Assembly (NCBI RefSeq): GCF_000422925.1
Contig: NZ_AUGZ01000010.1
Coordinates: 1 to 64,000 of the forward strand
Source: Paludibacterium yongneupense DSM 18731
Lineage (GTDB): Bacteria > Pseudomonadota > Gammaproteobacteria > Burkholderiales > Chromobacteriaceae
Direction of reading: 5' to 3'
Length of the DNA: 64,000 nt
In this document: piece after piece, positions 28,450 to 37,922 of the stretch
How positions within the stretch are numbered: the first letter of the stretch is position 1
Layout of the letters: every line of letters starts with the position of its first letter
Position numbers and translations under genes: made by a program
The notes under the pieces: model-generated
What the model was told of the DNA's origin: nothing
Seen by the model: the letters and a program-made list of their open reading frames with translations, nothing else
Database searches by the model: none

Positions 28450-29447
28450 CCCTCGCGCATCGCGGCGGCCAGAATTTCGCACGAGCGCAGCCTGTCCTCG
28501 AACTCGAAGCAATCGCAGGTGATCATGATTTCGTCAGCCAGGGTGAAATCGAGCAAGCGCTGCAGGCCGGACCGGACTTCGGCCGGGCCGCCGACGACCG
28601 CGCAGGCCAGCATTGCCCGCACCGCGCTCTCTTCGTGCGGCAACCACGCGCCATCCATGCTCGCAAGCGGGGCGCACATGGGGCGCGGCCGACCGCGCAC
28701 CAGGCCGAGGAATTTTTGATACATCGTCGTCGCCAGCATTCGGGCGCGCTCGTCGCTGTCGGCCGCGATGAAAGGGACGCCGACCATCGCGTACGGCGCG
28801 GCCAGGACGGCCGAAGGGCGGAAACCGCTGCGGTACACCGCCAGCGCATCGTGAAGTGCCGCCGGGGCAAAGTGGGCGGCAAAAGCATAGGGCAGGCCCA
28901 GCTCGGCAGCCAGATGGGCGCTGTACAGGCTGGAGCCCAGCAGCCACACCGGCACGCCGCTGCCGGTGCCGGGAATGGCCTGCACCTTGCGCCCGGGATC
29001 GGCCGGTGCCAGGTAAGCGCGCAATTCCGCCACCAGGTCGGGAAACGCGTCGCCGCCGAAGGCGTCGCGGCGCAGCGCGCGGGCGGTCTGGGGATCGGTG
29101 CCGGGGGCACGCCCCAGTCCGAGATCGATGCGGCCGGGAAACAGGGCTTCCAGCGTACCGAACTGCTCGGCGACCACTAACGGAGCATGGTTGGGCAGCA
29201 TGATGCCGCCCGAGCCGACGCGGATGCTCGCCGTTTGCGCGGCGACCTGCCCGATCAGTACCGCCGTGGCCGCACTGGCGACGCCGGCGATATTGTGGTG
29301 CTCGGCCAGCCAGTAGCGGGTGAAGCCCAGGGCTTCGGCATGCTGCGCCAGGCGCGTGGTGTTGCGCAGCGCCTGCGCCACGGTGCCGCCCTCGACGATG
29401 GGCGCCAGGTCGAGCAAGGAGTAGGGAATGGCATTCAATCGGCTCAT
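28446..29447 (-). CDS. Luciferase-like (LLM class) flavin-dependent monooxygenase
   Basis: 333 residues, a complete single domain: [17 protein letters not shown] near residue 40, [20 protein letters not shown], and [15 protein letters not shown], all typical of the LLM family close to bacterial luciferase. It probably uses reduced flavin from a partner reductase; the substrate is unknown. GGAG lies five bases before the ATG. Its stop overlaps, on the opposite strand, the stop of the diguanylate cyclase, so the two genes converge tightly. Confidence 0.9.
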   Translation of the reverse strand: MSRLNAIPYSLLDLAPIVEGGTVAQALRNTTRLAQHAEALGFTRYWLAEHHNIAGVASAATAVLIGQVAAQTASIRVGSGGIMLPNHAPLVVAEQFGTLEALFPGRIDLGLGRAPGTDPQTARALRRDAFGGDAFPDLVAELRAYLAPADPGRKVQAIPGTGSGVPVWLLGSSLYSAHLAAELGLPYAFAAHFAPAALHDALAVYRSGFRPSAVLAAPYAMVGVPFIAADSDERARMLATTMYQKFLGLVRGRPRPMCAPLASMDGAWLPHEESAVRAMLACAVVGGPAEVRSGLQRLLDFTLADEIMITCDCFEFEDRLRSCEILAAAMREG

Positions 29448-29538
29448 GCGCGCTCCGGATCGGTTTGCGGGGCGGAAAGCGCCCCTGGCAGCACCATCCT
29501 GCTCTCGCGCCTTCCTCCTGCGCAAGTCGATCGCGGCC

Positions 29539-30525
29539 TCAATCGGTTTCCGATGCCAGCAGCACGCTCGTGCGATTACGACCACCGCTCTTGGAGCGGT
29601 ACAGCGCACGGTCGGCCAGCGCGAACAGCGTTGCCATCGGCTGTCCGCCATCAGGGTACCAGCAACTGACGCCGAGGCTGATGGTCACCTTGCGCGCCAG
29701 ATGATCCCCGCCATAGGTGACGACCATGTCTTCCACACGCTTGCGTACCGCTTCTGCGACGACCAGGGCACCGTCATGCCCAGTCTCGGGCAGAATGATC
29801 GCGAACTCTTCGCCACCGTAGCGCGCGAGCAGGTCCGCCGGACGCTTGACCGCGCATTGCGCCGCCTCGGCCACCCGGATCAGGCAGCGGTCGCCTTCCT
29901 GGTGGCCATTGCTGTCGTTGAACTCCTTGAACTGGTCGATATCGAACAGAATCAGCGACAAGGGCTGACGCGAGCGCTTTGCGCGCTGCTGCTCCTGCGC
30001 CATGGCTTCGCCGAAACGGCGACGGTTGGCGATTCCGGTCAAGCCATCGAGATAGGCCAGCTGATGCAGTTGCCCCGCCTGGCGACGCAGCAAAGTCTCG
30101 CGCCGGACCGCTGCCGATACATCGTCGATCTGGATCACCACCAGCGTGGTGCCGTCGGCCGAGACCTTGGGGAGCACCTGGATGGCCTGCCGGATTCTCT
30201 CCCGCCCCTCGCCGGCATCGGACGCCGGCGGATACAAGGGGAATGGGGAGGGATTCAGCGCCTGCGACAACAGCGAGGCGCAGCGGGTCTTGACGGCGGC
30301 ACCGATCGCCTGCTCCAGCCTGCCGCCGCGCAGTTCGGGAAAGACATCGGTCAGGAGCCGGTCGCAGGCCGCACCGACGTCGATGGCGACGCGTTGTCCA
30401 AACCATCGGTTCATCGCCAGCACGCGTCCTTCATCGTCGAGGATGATCAATCCCAGGTGCAGTACATCGAGAATCCAGCCGATGAAATCGGGTTGATTGA
30501 GCGGCAGCAGAGCCGAGCTTTTCAT
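29539..30525 (-). CDS. Soluble PAS-GGDEF diguanylate cyclase
   Basis: 328 residues with no membrane helix. Residues about 15-140 form a PAS-like sensor ([20 protein letters not shown]); residues 155-320 form the GGDEF domain, with [12 protein letters not shown] as active site and RPAD as inhibitory site five residues earlier, both intact. Expected product: cyclic di-GMP. It follows the CheC-type gene on the same strand after 59 bases and may belong to one operon with it and the response regulator. Confidence 0.92.
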   Translation of the reverse strand: MKSSALLPLNQPDFIGWILDVLHLGLIILDDEGRVLAMNRWFGQRVAIDVGAACDRLLTDVFPELRGGRLEQAIGAAVKTRCASLLSQALNPSPFPLYPPASDAGEGRERIRQAIQVLPKVSADGTTLVVIQIDDVSAAVRRETLLRRQAGQLHQLAYLDGLTGIANRRRFGEAMAQEQQRAKRSRQPLSLILFDIDQFKEFNDSNGHQEGDRCLIRVAEAAQCAVKRPADLLARYGGEEFAIILPETGHDGALVVAEAVRKRVEDMVVTYGGDHLARKVTISLGVSCWYPDGGQPMATLFALADRALYRSKSGGRNRTSVLLASETD

Positions 30526-30584
30526 CGTGACCCGCCCTCCTCATCGCAACACACCATGAGTCCCGTGCATCCCGCCGCATTCGG

Positions 30585-31208
30585 CTAGGCCGAGCCGGGG
30601 ACAAGGCGCGCGACGCTTTTCTTCAGGATGTCGAGCGCCGGCAGGTCGAGGATGAAAGCCAGGAAGCCGCGTACCTCCACCCGTTCGATGCCGAAAGAGA
30701 TATGCAACATCAGCATGCATTGCCCGGCCCCATCCCCCCCCGTCCCGAAAATCGCGTCGCAGGATCCGATTTGCAATTCCGGCAGCGAGCCGAAGAAGGA
30801 GGCACCCAACATGTCGCAGAGAGTAGACATCACGGCGTTGAGCACGATATTGCCGATTTCGCTGACCGCTTCCTGTTCCATTTCGCCGAACGCCGACAGC
30901 GCAAGCCCATCGCCATCCATCTGGCGCACCATCGCGCGGACCAGCTCCAGACCGTTGCTTTCGGGAAAAATCAACAAGGCGTCGGCGGTGATCTCGCCGC
31001 TGAAGCGCTGTCGTACGGCACAGACGCGGGAACCGGCCATCGGCGCGAGCGCCGCCGAGGCGGCATGGCGCGCGATCAGCCGGACGGTCGGCACGGCGAG
31101 CTGGATGGGCTCGCCCAACATCAGACTCAGCGTCGCCGCCGCATGCCCGACCCCGATGTTGAACACTTCGCTCAGGGCATCGCGCTCGAAGTCATTGAAC
31201 GCGATCAT
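30585..31208 (-). CDS. CheC-type phosphatase-like protein
   Basis: 207 residues with two CheC/FliY-like repeats: LSEVFNIGVGHAAATLS near residue 12 and VSEIGNIVLNAVMSTL near residue 117, each with the E-x2-N dyad that removes phosphate from CheY proteins. GGAGG lies a few bases before the ATG at 31208; an in-frame ATG at 31244 is less well placed. The gene overlaps the end of a CheY-like receiver by 17 bases, so it most likely dephosphorylates or partners that receiver. Confidence 0.85.
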   Translation of the reverse strand: MIAFNDFERDALSEVFNIGVGHAAATLSLMLGEPIQLAVPTVRLIARHAASAALAPMAGSRVCAVRQRFSGEITADALLIFPESNGLELVRAMVRQMDGDGLALSAFGEMEQEAVSEIGNIVLNAVMSTLCDMLGASFFGSLPELQIGSCDAIFGTGGDGAGQCMLMLHISFGIERVEVRGFLAFILDLPALDILKKSVARLVPGSA

Positions 31209-31596
31209 CGCTCCTCCCGGGGCCGGTGCAGAGCATACACTCATCCAGCATTGCCGCGACCGAGGCCTGAGTCACCGGCTTGGGCAAAAAGCGCGCTCCC
31301 ATGTCCGCCGCACGCTGCCGGCTGCTTTCCTGAATATTGGCCGTGATCAGCACGACCCATATGTGCGGGTAGAGGCGGCGGATTTCCTCTGCGGCATCGA
31401 GTCCGGACATGCCCTTCATATTGATGTCCATCGCGACCACATCGGGTTCGACATCCTCCAGGTCGGCGATGGCCTGCTCGCCGCTCTCGGACTCGAACAC
31501 CAGCCAATCCGGGCAACTGGCCTGGATATAATGGCGCAGCATCATTCTGGCCACGCGACTGTCGTCAACCACAAGCACGGTTTTTGGCGCCACCAT
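31192..31596 (-). CDS. CheY-like single-domain response regulator
   Basis: 134 residues, a receiver domain only. Seen: acidic pair in VLVVDDSRVARMML, phospho-acceptor Asp in VVAMDINMKGMSG, the Thr in VVLITANIQESS and Lys in FLPKPVTQAS. No output domain. GGAGG lies five bases before the ATG. Followed by an overlapping CheC-like gene and a diguanylate cyclase, it probably links a histidine kinase elsewhere to motility or cyclic di-GMP output. Confidence 0.92.
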   Translation of the reverse strand: MVAPKTVLVVDDSRVARMMLRHYIQASCPDWLVFESESGEQAIADLEDVEPDVVAMDINMKGMSGLDAAEEIRRLYPHIWVVLITANIQESSRQRAADMGARFLPKPVTQASVAAMLDECMLCTGPGRSDDRVQ

Positions 31597-31804
31597 CCCA
31601 GCCTCCACGCGACGGCATGAACGGAGCGGAACCCTGGCCGCACGGCCGGCGCGTCCCGCTACCGGATGCAGACAATATAGGCAATTGTGGCGCATTCACA
31701 CAGCAGAGAACGCAAACCGGATGCAGCAAGGGGGAAAGGACGGGCGCGGCGCGGAAACAACAGCGCCGCCCGGATGGGGCGGCGCAGGAAATGCAGCGAA
31801 CGAC

Positions 31805-32176
31805 TCAGGCGACCATCGAAATGAGGGTCCCGACCGTAACGGCGGCGGCGAGCAGCCGGCCGGCGGTATAGTAGCTCTCGGTATGCTCATCGGCCGGAGG
31901 CTCGGCCTTGGCTTCGTCTTCCGATTTCGGCTGGCCCAGGCCGAGCGTACCGTAGGCGAAAGCCTTCACCCCCGACGGGCTTTTGTCGCCGTCGGTGCCG
32001 GTATCGGTCGAGTCTGCCTTGGCCGCCGCCTTGCCGGCATCGCTGAGCGACACGACAGAACTCGCGGCCGCTCCGGTTATCGGCGGGGCGGGTGGAACGG
32101 TTGCCGGGGTCGTGCGCGCCGCAGTGGCATTTTGCAGCGGGCTGCCCGCCGTAGGGCTTGTGCTGTTGATCTCCAT
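31805..32176 (-). CDS. Hypothetical protein with one C-terminal hydrophobic segment
   Basis: I do not recognise this 123-residue protein. AAGGAGG lies five bases before the ATG at 32176, good support for translation. The first two thirds are Ala/Pro/Thr/Ser-rich and look disordered, with SVVSLSDAGKAAAK in the middle. KAFAYGTLGLGQP follows, and the last 20 residues (GRLLAAAVTVGTLISMVA end) could span a membrane. It stands alone between the response regulator and the MocR regulator. Confidence 0.65.
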   Translation of the reverse strand: MEINSTSPTAGSPLQNATAARTTPATVPPAPPITGAAASSVVSLSDAGKAAAKADSTDTGTDGDKSPSGVKAFAYGTLGLGQPKSEDEAKAEPPADEHTESYYTAGRLLAAAVTVGTLISMVA

Positions 32177-32295
32177 TGCCGCCTCCTTCTCCTGTCCCAA
32201 TCCATTCTGGGTCTCAATCAGTATATCGGCAAGAGGAGACAAGTCTTTAGCCTTTTTTCAACTTATTTGATTGAAAATGAGACGGTGATAACACT

Positions 32296-33810
32296 CTAAA
32301 CGCATGGCAATCGTTGTGTCCGCGCGACGGCCGAACCCAGTCCGAGCCGGGTAGCCAGATAGTGTCCCAGACGCTCGGCCGCATCGCGCAAAACCTCGTC
32401 CGGCACCGAAGCATAGGCAATCACCAGGCCCGGGCCGACACCCTCCAGGCTAGCGTAGTCGGACAAGGGCGGTACCGCGATGCCCAGGCCCTCGAGTTCG
32501 CGCGATACGGCACGATCGTCCAGCCCAGGCGGCAACCACAGCAAAAAGCGGAATCCGCCGTGCTCGCCCGACAAGCGCGGCTTGTCCAGCCAGCGCGACA
32601 AGGCCGACAGCACGATGTTGCGCCGACGTTCGTAGACGCGCCGGCTCTGGCGGATATGACTGTAGATATCCCCACTCGCGATCATCGATGCCATCGCCTG
32701 CTGCTCGATCAGACCGGGTTCGGCGCCGGTCGCGTTCAGCTGGCGCACGATATCGTCGCGCCACGAGCGCGGCGGTATCATGAAGCCGATGCGCAAGGAG
32801 CTGTACAGCACCTTGTTGAAGCTGCCGCAGAACACGACCTGATCGTGGACATCGCTCGACTTGAGCGCCGGCGGCGGCGATTTCAGATAGCTGTAATCGC
32901 TATCGTAATCGTCCTCGACGATCAGGGCGCCGCAGGCCCGCGCCCACTCGAGTACGGCGGCGCGGCGCGCGGCGCTCATGGTCACCCCGGTCGGAGCCTG
33001 ATGGGCGGGGGTCAGGTAGACGGCCGCCACGCCGCTGGGTGCCAGCAAGTCGACGCGCAGGCCCTCGCCATCCATCGGGGTGGGCCGCACATCGAGGTGG
33101 CGCGACTCGAACACGCGCCGGCCGAGCACATAGCTCGGATCTTCGACGTGAATCACGTTGGCCGGCGCACGCAGCATGGACGAAATGATGCTCAGCGACT
33201 GGCGGATGCCGGTCGTCACCACGATGTCCTCGGCCCGGCAGTCGATTCCGCGCATGCTCTTGACGTACGCGGCAATGGCCTCGCGCAGGGCCTCCAGCCC
33301 GCCGCCACTCATCTGGTGCATATCGCCGATGCGGATCGAGCGTGTCGCAGCGATCAGATGGCGTCGCCACACATCCCTGTCGAGCAGGGCCGGATCGGCC
33401 AGCGGCGAGGCAAAGGCCTGGCCCGCGCGCAGGGTGCTGCCGCAGTACGACTGTTCGGCCGGTTCGGGCAGCGGCTTGCCCGCGGGCAGCGCCGCCGTGC
33501 GCGGTATCCGGCACGGCGTGTCGGGCAGCAGAAAATGCTCGGGCAGGCTGACGGCGACGAAGGTTCCCGCCCCGCGCCTGCGCACCAGATACCCTTCGAT
33601 CACCAAGCGCTCGTAGGCTTGCTCGACCGTTCCGCGCGACAAGCCCCAGCGCGCAGCCAGCTCCCGCGTCGACGGCACCTGCATGCCGCGCGCGAGCAAG
33701 CCCTGAGCCACCGCGTGGCGCAGGCTGCGGTAGACCTGATCCTGCCGCGTCAGAGGCGTCTGGCCGGGCGAGTCGAGCAAGGGGAAATCCGGTGTCTTCA
33801 CTATCCGCAT
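32296..33810 (-). CDS. MocR/PdxR-type GntR regulator with aminotransferase-like domain
   Basis: 504 residues. A GntR winged helix at residues 20-90 (QVPSTRELAARWGLSRGTVE) is fused to a fold-type-I aminotransferase-like domain, with the PLP lysine K333 in GSFNKVLYSS and LIVEDDYDSDYSY before it. These proteins sense PLP or an amino-acid adduct and usually control vitamin B6 or amino-acid genes, often those facing them. It faces a 46-residue ORF and a GNAT gene, with a direct-repeat site in the gap that fits this regulator class. Confidence 0.93.
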   Translation of the reverse strand: MRIVKTPDFPLLDSPGQTPLTRQDQVYRSLRHAVAQGLLARGMQVPSTRELAARWGLSRGTVEQAYERLVIEGYLVRRRGAGTFVAVSLPEHFLLPDTPCRIPRTAALPAGKPLPEPAEQSYCGSTLRAGQAFASPLADPALLDRDVWRRHLIAATRSIRIGDMHQMSGGGLEALREAIAAYVKSMRGIDCRAEDIVVTTGIRQSLSIISSMLRAPANVIHVEDPSYVLGRRVFESRHLDVRPTPMDGEGLRVDLLAPSGVAAVYLTPAHQAPTGVTMSAARRAAVLEWARACGALIVEDDYDSDYSYLKSPPPALKSSDVHDQVVFCGSFNKVLYSSLRIGFMIPPRSWRDDIVRQLNATGAEPGLIEQQAMASMIASGDIYSHIRQSRRVYERRRNIVLSALSRWLDKPRLSGEHGGFRFLLWLPPGLDDRAVSRELEGLGIAVPPLSDYASLEGVGPGLVIAYASVPDEVLRDAAERLGHYLATRLGLGSAVARTQRLPCV

Positions 33811-33816
33811 GGTTTA

Positions 33817-33850
33817 AGTGGTCCTATGAAAATCAACCATAGTGGAACTT
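33817..33850. promoter_or_regulatory. Candidate MocR/PdxR operator, direct repeat
   Basis: AGTGGTCCTA at 33817 and AGTGGAACTT at 33841 are direct repeats 24 bases apart, seven bases upstream of the regulator's start and ahead of the divergent small gene. MocR/PdxR sites of this AGTGG type in tandem are known from comparative work, so I infer autoregulation and control of the divergent genes. Confidence 0.55.
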
Positions 33851-33915
33851 CTCGCTGTACCACATCCAGCTTACGCTGAGGTCTCTATCCAGTCAAAACC
33901 CAGCGAGGAAGCCCC

Positions 33916-34056
33916 ATGCAACGACTATCCCGTCTCCTGAGCCGACTCGCCGTCCGCCTGTCGCACGCCTGGTGGATGGGGATGACCCGCCACGCACGCG
34001 AGAGTCTGCGGGACGAAGTGGCGGCAATGGAAAGCTGGCGCGACCGGCGCCGCTGA
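33916..34056 (+). CDS. Small basic protein of 46 residues
   Basis: A short frame starting MQRLSRLLSRLAVRLSHAWW and ending ESWRDRRR, with GAGGA six bases before the ATG. The first half is an amphipathic helix with regular Leu/Arg spacing and could bind a membrane; the second half is charged. It is the first frame opposite the MocR regulator and behind its likely operator, which suggests it is a regulated gene. I know no named family for it. Confidence 0.55.
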   Translation: MQRLSRLLSRLAVRLSHAWWMGMTRHARESLRDEVAAMESWRDRRR

Positions 34057-34123
34057 GCCCTCACCGCCTTCATGACGAAGTGATACACTCGAAACGGGCA
34101 GACACCGGCCCGGGAGATGAAGC

Positions 34124-34552
34124 ATGAACTACACGCTGAGCCTGACAGATGAGGCCGACGACGCGGTCCGCGAAGCCATTCTCTCCGCGCTGCGGTCATA
34201 TAACGTCGCGCAAGCGGGAGCGAGCGCCCACCGTCCGCTCATCGTTGCACTCAAGGACGATACCGGCACCGTAACCGGCGGACTGTGGGGCGAAACCGGC
34301 TACGGCTGGCTATTCACGCGCCTGCTGGTGGTGCCGGAATCCCTGCGCGGCAGGGGCATAGGGACACGCTTGCTCGCGCAAGCGGAGGAAGAGGCCATTG
34401 CCCGCGGCTGTCGCGCCGCCTGGCTCGACACGTTCTCGTTCCAGGCGCGCGGGTTTTACGAGCGTCTGGGCTACTCCTGCTTTGCCGAGCTGGAAGATTA
34501 TCCCCCCGGCTTCTCGCGACTGTTCCTGCAAAAACCCCTGCACGCCGGCTGA
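34124..34552 (+). CDS. GNAT-family N-acetyltransferase
   Basis: 142 residues. The acetyl-CoA binding motif is RGRGIGTRLLAQAEEEA near residue 75, followed by WLDTFSFQARGFYERLGY, the usual GNAT beta-bulge region. It transfers an acetyl group from acetyl-CoA to an amine, target unknown. It may share a transcript with the 46-residue gene upstream, under the MocR regulator. Confidence 0.88.
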   Translation: MNYTLSLTDEADDAVREAILSALRSYNVAQAGASAHRPLIVALKDDTGTVTGGLWGETGYGWLFTRLLVVPESLRGRGIGTRLLAQAEEEAIARGCRAAWLDTFSFQARGFYERLGYSCFAELEDYPPGFSRLFLQKPLHAG

Positions 34553-34567
34553 TCCGGCCGCAATGAA

Positions 34568-34591
34568 AACAGCCCGCACGGGCGGGCTGTT
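34568..34591. terminator. Bidirectional hairpin terminator
   Basis: AACAGCCCGC and GCGGGCTGTT form a 10-bp stem with a 4-base loop between the convergent GNAT and nitroreductase genes. On the reverse strand it is followed by TTTTCATT, as expected for a rho-independent terminator of the nitroreductase gene; the plus side lacks a T-run. Confidence 0.8.
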
Positions 34592-34610
34592 CCGGCAGTG
34601 CGACGCAGGC

Positions 34611-35255
34611 TCAGATTTCGGTGAAAATCGCGTCCTGCGGCAGGCGCGACTTGGGCAGATGCTTGTTGAAATCGCTTTCGGCATGGTAGCCGAGGGCCAC
34701 GATCACCGAGGCGGTATAGCCCTTTTCGCGCAGCCCGAGCACCTGATTGAGGATGGTCGGATCGAATCCTTCGATCGGGCAGGCGTCGATATTCAGCACG
34801 CTCGCCCCCAGCAGCAAGGTGCCCAGAGCCAGGTAGACCTGTTTTTCCATCCAGTGCTGCGCATCTTTCATTTCGAAGCGGTGCATATTGGCGTAGAAAC
34901 TGCGGCCGGTATGCTGGCCCTGCTTGGCCTCGGCATTGGCAAAGCGTCCGTCGCGCTCTTCCTGGGCGAGCACCGCCTGCAGATGCGCCTCGTCCAACGT
35001 GGCGCGGGTGCACAGCACCACCACATGCGAAGCGTTGCGGATCTTGGCAGCGTTGTATTCCTGGGTCGACTGCGCGATCCGCGCGCGACCTTCTTCGCTG
35101 CCGGCGAGCACGAAATGCCACGGCTGCGAGTTGGTCGACGACGGGCTGAATTGCAGCAGGGTCTTCAGCTCGGAGACCTGTTCGGCGCTCAAGGTGCGAT
35201 CGGGGTCGAAGGCCTTGGTGGTATAGCGTTGCTTGACCAGGCGGGACAATTCCAT
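34611..35255 (-). CDS. NAD(P)H nitroreductase, NfsB-like
   Basis: 214 residues. FMN-binding hallmarks are RYTTKAFDPDR at the start, FSPSSTNSQPWHFVLA, and near the end GLREKGYTASVIVALGY. It matches oxygen-insensitive nitroreductases/dihydropteridine reductases that reduce nitro groups and quinones using NAD(P)H. It diverges from a LysR regulator across 100 bases, which is probably its controller. Confidence 0.93.
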   Translation of the reverse strand: MELSRLVKQRYTTKAFDPDRTLSAEQVSELKTLLQFSPSSTNSQPWHFVLAGSEEGRARIAQSTQEYNAAKIRNASHVVVLCTRATLDEAHLQAVLAQEERDGRFANAEAKQGQHTGRSFYANMHRFEMKDAQHWMEKQVYLALGTLLLGASVLNIDACPIEGFDPTILNQVLGLREKGYTASVIVALGYHAESDFNKHLPKSRLPQDAIFTEI

Positions 35256-35355
35256 GACGGCATCTCCAGTAGATTTAGTGCCCTAGTGTAAGCCAGGCCG
35301 ATAAGCATGATAAAGTCAAATAATCCGAACAGACTATCCGCCAGTGCAGACAATC

Positions 35356-36258
35356 ATGAGCAAACTCGACGCCATGTCCATTTTCGCTGCCGTTGTCGAC
35401 AACGGCAGCTTCACCGGCGCCGCACGTCAGCTCGGATTGCCGAAATCCACCGTCAGCCAGCGCGTGGCCGAGCTGGAACAGGGCTTGAAGCTGCGGCTGC
35501 TGCATCGCACCACCCGCAAGCTCAGCCTGACCGAGGCCGGGCAACTCTATCTGGGCTTCTGCCGCCGCATCGTCGAAACCGGGCAGGCCGCCGATGCCGC
35601 CTTGTCGAGACTGAGCGGCACGCCGGCCGGAAATTTGCGCCTGACGGCGCCTGAAGCGTCGGGACGGGTCCTGCTGCCGCAGCTGCTCGCGCAGTTTCGC
35701 CGACGCCACCCCCAGGTCACCGTGACGTGCATCCTGGCCGACGAGCAACTCGATCTGGTCGCCGAGCGCATCGACCTTGCGCTGCGCGCCGGCCGCATGG
35801 CCGATTCCAGCTTCGTTTCGCGCCGGCTCGGCCCCGTGCGCAGGCTTCTGGTCGCCGCCCCCGACTATCTGTCGCGCCAGGGCATGCCATCCACGCCGGA
35901 AGCGCTCGCGCAGCATGCGCTGCTGGTGCACGACGGCTCGCTGCAGTGGCCACTCAGGCACGACGGCGGCATCTACCCCCTCACCCCGGCGGCTCCCACG
36001 CATCTGGCCAACAATCTCGGCTACCTTCGCTCGCTGGCACTGGCCGGCGAGGGTATCGCCATGCTGCCCCTCTACTTGTGCCGCGACGACCTGATGACGG
36101 GCAGGCTGCACACCGTGCTCGAAAGCTGCCCGCCGCTCGACAATATCTACTATGCGATTTATCCCAGTCGCCGCCACCCGTCGGCGGCGCTGCTCGCACT
36201 GCTGGATTTTTTGGTCGAGTACCGTTTCGAGCGCTTGCTGACGGGGGTCGAGCCCTGA
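35356..36258 (+). CDS. LysR-family transcriptional regulator
   Basis: About 300 residues: N-terminal helix-turn-helix (NGSFTGAARQLGLPKSTVSQ) and a periplasmic-binding-type effector domain. I use the ATG at 35356 (MSKLDAMSIF), the common LysR start; a GTG four codons earlier is possible and neither has a strong ribosome site. It diverges from the nitroreductase gene, the classical arrangement for a LysR regulator and its target. Confidence 0.93.
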   Translation: MSKLDAMSIFAAVVDNGSFTGAARQLGLPKSTVSQRVAELEQGLKLRLLHRTTRKLSLTEAGQLYLGFCRRIVETGQAADAALSRLSGTPAGNLRLTAPEASGRVLLPQLLAQFRRRHPQVTVTCILADEQLDLVAERIDLALRAGRMADSSFVSRRLGPVRRLLVAAPDYLSRQGMPSTPEALAQHALLVHDGSLQWPLRHDGGIYPLTPAAPTHLANNLGYLRSLALAGEGIAMLPLYLCRDDLMTGRLHTVLESCPPLDNIYYAIYPSRRHPSAALLALLDFLVEYRFERLLTGVEP

Positions 36259-36264
36259 GCCGAC

Positions 36265-36918
36265 TCAGCGTTGCCAATCCAGACGCGGCCAGCCCCGCTC
36301 GGCGGCGACGGCACTGAGCCGCGCATCCGGATTGACCACGAAACCGCTGGCGACGGCATCGAGCAGCGGAACATCGTTGACCGAATCGCTATACCCGTGG
36401 CTATCCTGCAAGCTCTCGCCGTTCTGCTCGAGCCAGGAGGCAAGGCGGATCGTCTTGCCATGCTGGTAGGTCAGCACGCCCACGGTCGTACCGTCGTAGC
36501 GGCCTGCGCTCTGTCCGAGTTCTATCGCCAGAAAGTCGGCGACGCCGAGGTGGCTGGCAATCGGGCCGACCAGGTGCTCGCCGGTGGCCGAAATCACCAG
36601 CCGGCGACGCCCCTGAACGCGATAGTCTTCCAGCGCCGCGCGCGCGGCGGGGAACACCAGCGGAGCGACCTCGCTGGCGACGTACTGCCGCACCCAGCCG
36701 GCGACCTCGTCGACAAGCCGTCCGCGCAAGGGATGGAGTGTGAAATCCATATAGGATTCCATGTCGAGCCGACCGGCGCGATAGGCATCCATCATCGCCG
36801 CTTCGCGCGGCAGCATGTCCGCCGGCGCATGCCCCTCGCGCACCAGAAAACGCAGCCACAAGCTCGCACTATCGCCATCGATCAGGGTATCGTCGAGATC
36901 GAAAATCGCCAGAGCCAT
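36265..36918 (-). CDS. HAD-superfamily (IB) phosphatase
   Basis: 217 residues. HAD motif I is FDLDDTLIDGDS, motif II ISATGEH, and motif III/IV lies in GYSDSVNDVPLL. It resembles the phosphoserine phosphatase-like HAD-IB group and hydrolyses a phosphomonoester in the cytoplasm. Its start overlaps the stop of the ABC ATPase, so it is the last gene of a transport operon and should act on the imported compound or its breakdown product. Confidence 0.88.
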   Translation of the reverse strand: MALAIFDLDDTLIDGDSASLWLRFLVREGHAPADMLPREAAMMDAYRAGRLDMESYMDFTLHPLRGRLVDEVAGWVRQYVASEVAPLVFPAARAALEDYRVQGRRRLVISATGEHLVGPIASHLGVADFLAIELGQSAGRYDGTTVGVLTYQHGKTIRLASWLEQNGESLQDSHGYSDSVNDVPLLDAVASGFVVNPDARLSAVAAERGWPRLDWQR

Positions 36919-37922
36919 CAGCCGACCTCCCGCATGTCTTCGCGCCGAATGCGCAGTCCGACCTCGCTCCCACGCGGCAGCAAGTCATCCCGCCCGCGAT
37001 TCAGACGATCGACCAGCAAGACCGTGCCCCGGCTTTCCACCTGATAGCGGATGACATTGCCCAACAACTGATGCTGACGGATGGTCGCGGGCAGATCGTC
37101 GGCGCCGGCCTCGGCGGCGGCGAGCAACTCGATCGACTCCGGCCGGATCGCCAGATGGCCGTCTATGCCATGGCCGAACAGACGGGTGCAGGCCGCGGCG
37201 TCGAGCAGATTGCAGCTTCCCATGAAGCGGGCGACAAATTCGGTGGCCGGTTGGGTGTAGACCGTTTCCGCCGCATCGGCCTGCACGATCTTGCCCTTGT
37301 CCATCACGAAAATCCGATCCGACAGAATCATGGCTTCTTCCTGATCGTGGGTCACGAACAGGGTGGTCAGATCGAGCCTGCGTTGAATATCGCGGATCTG
37401 CTCGCGCAGGTTCGCGCGGATCCGCGCATCGAGCGCGGAGAGAGGCTCATCCAGAAGCAGGATGCGCGGCTCCACCACCAGCGCCCGCGCGAGTGCCACG
37501 CGCTGGCGCTGGCCGCCGGAGAGCTGATGCGGATAGTGCGACTCTTTGCCGCGCAATTCGACCAGATCGATGACCGTGGCCAGCTTGCGCTCGATGTCGT
37601 CGGCAGGCAGGCGCTGCATGCGCAGGCCGAAGCCGATGTTCGCCGCGACGGTCATTGTCGGAAACAGGGCATAGTTCTGGAAGACCATGCCGATGCCACG
37701 GCGCTGCGGCACGCTATCGGTAATGTCATCGCCGGCGACCACGATGCGCCCGGCATCGGGTCGGCTCAAGCCGGCAAGACAACGCAGCAGGGTCGATTTG
37801 CCGCAGCCGGAAGGCCCGAGCAGGGTGACGAATTCGCCCTTGTCCAAGGAAAATCCGACATTTTCGAAGACGGTGGTGCCGCCAAAACGTCTGGCCAGAC
37901 CGGTCACATTGACATAACTCAT
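36918..37922 (-). CDS. ABC transporter ATPase, PotA/PhnT-like
   Basis: 334 residues. Walker A is GPSGCGKST, Q-loop VFQNYALFP, signature LSGGQRQRVALARAL, Walker B ILLLDEPLSALD, switch His in FVTHDQEEAM, then a C-terminal TOBE domain. It powers the two permeases encoded just upstream. AGGAG lies eight bases before the ATG at 37922, which overlaps the permease stop as ATGA. The operon suggests import of a phosphorylated compound. Confidence 0.95.
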   Translation of the reverse strand: MSYVNVTGLARRFGGTTVFENVGFSLDKGEFVTLLGPSGCGKSTLLRCLAGLSRPDAGRIVVAGDDITDSVPQRRGIGMVFQNYALFPTMTVAANIGFGLRMQRLPADDIERKLATVIDLVELRGKESHYPHQLSGGQRQRVALARALVVEPRILLLDEPLSALDARIRANLREQIRDIQRRLDLTTLFVTHDQEEAMILSDRIFVMDKGKIVQADAAETVYTQPATEFVARFMGSCNLLDAAACTRLFGHGIDGHLAIRPESIELLAAAEAGADDLPATIRQHQLLGNVIRYQVESRGTVLLVDRLNRGRDDLLPRGSEVGLRIRREDMREVG

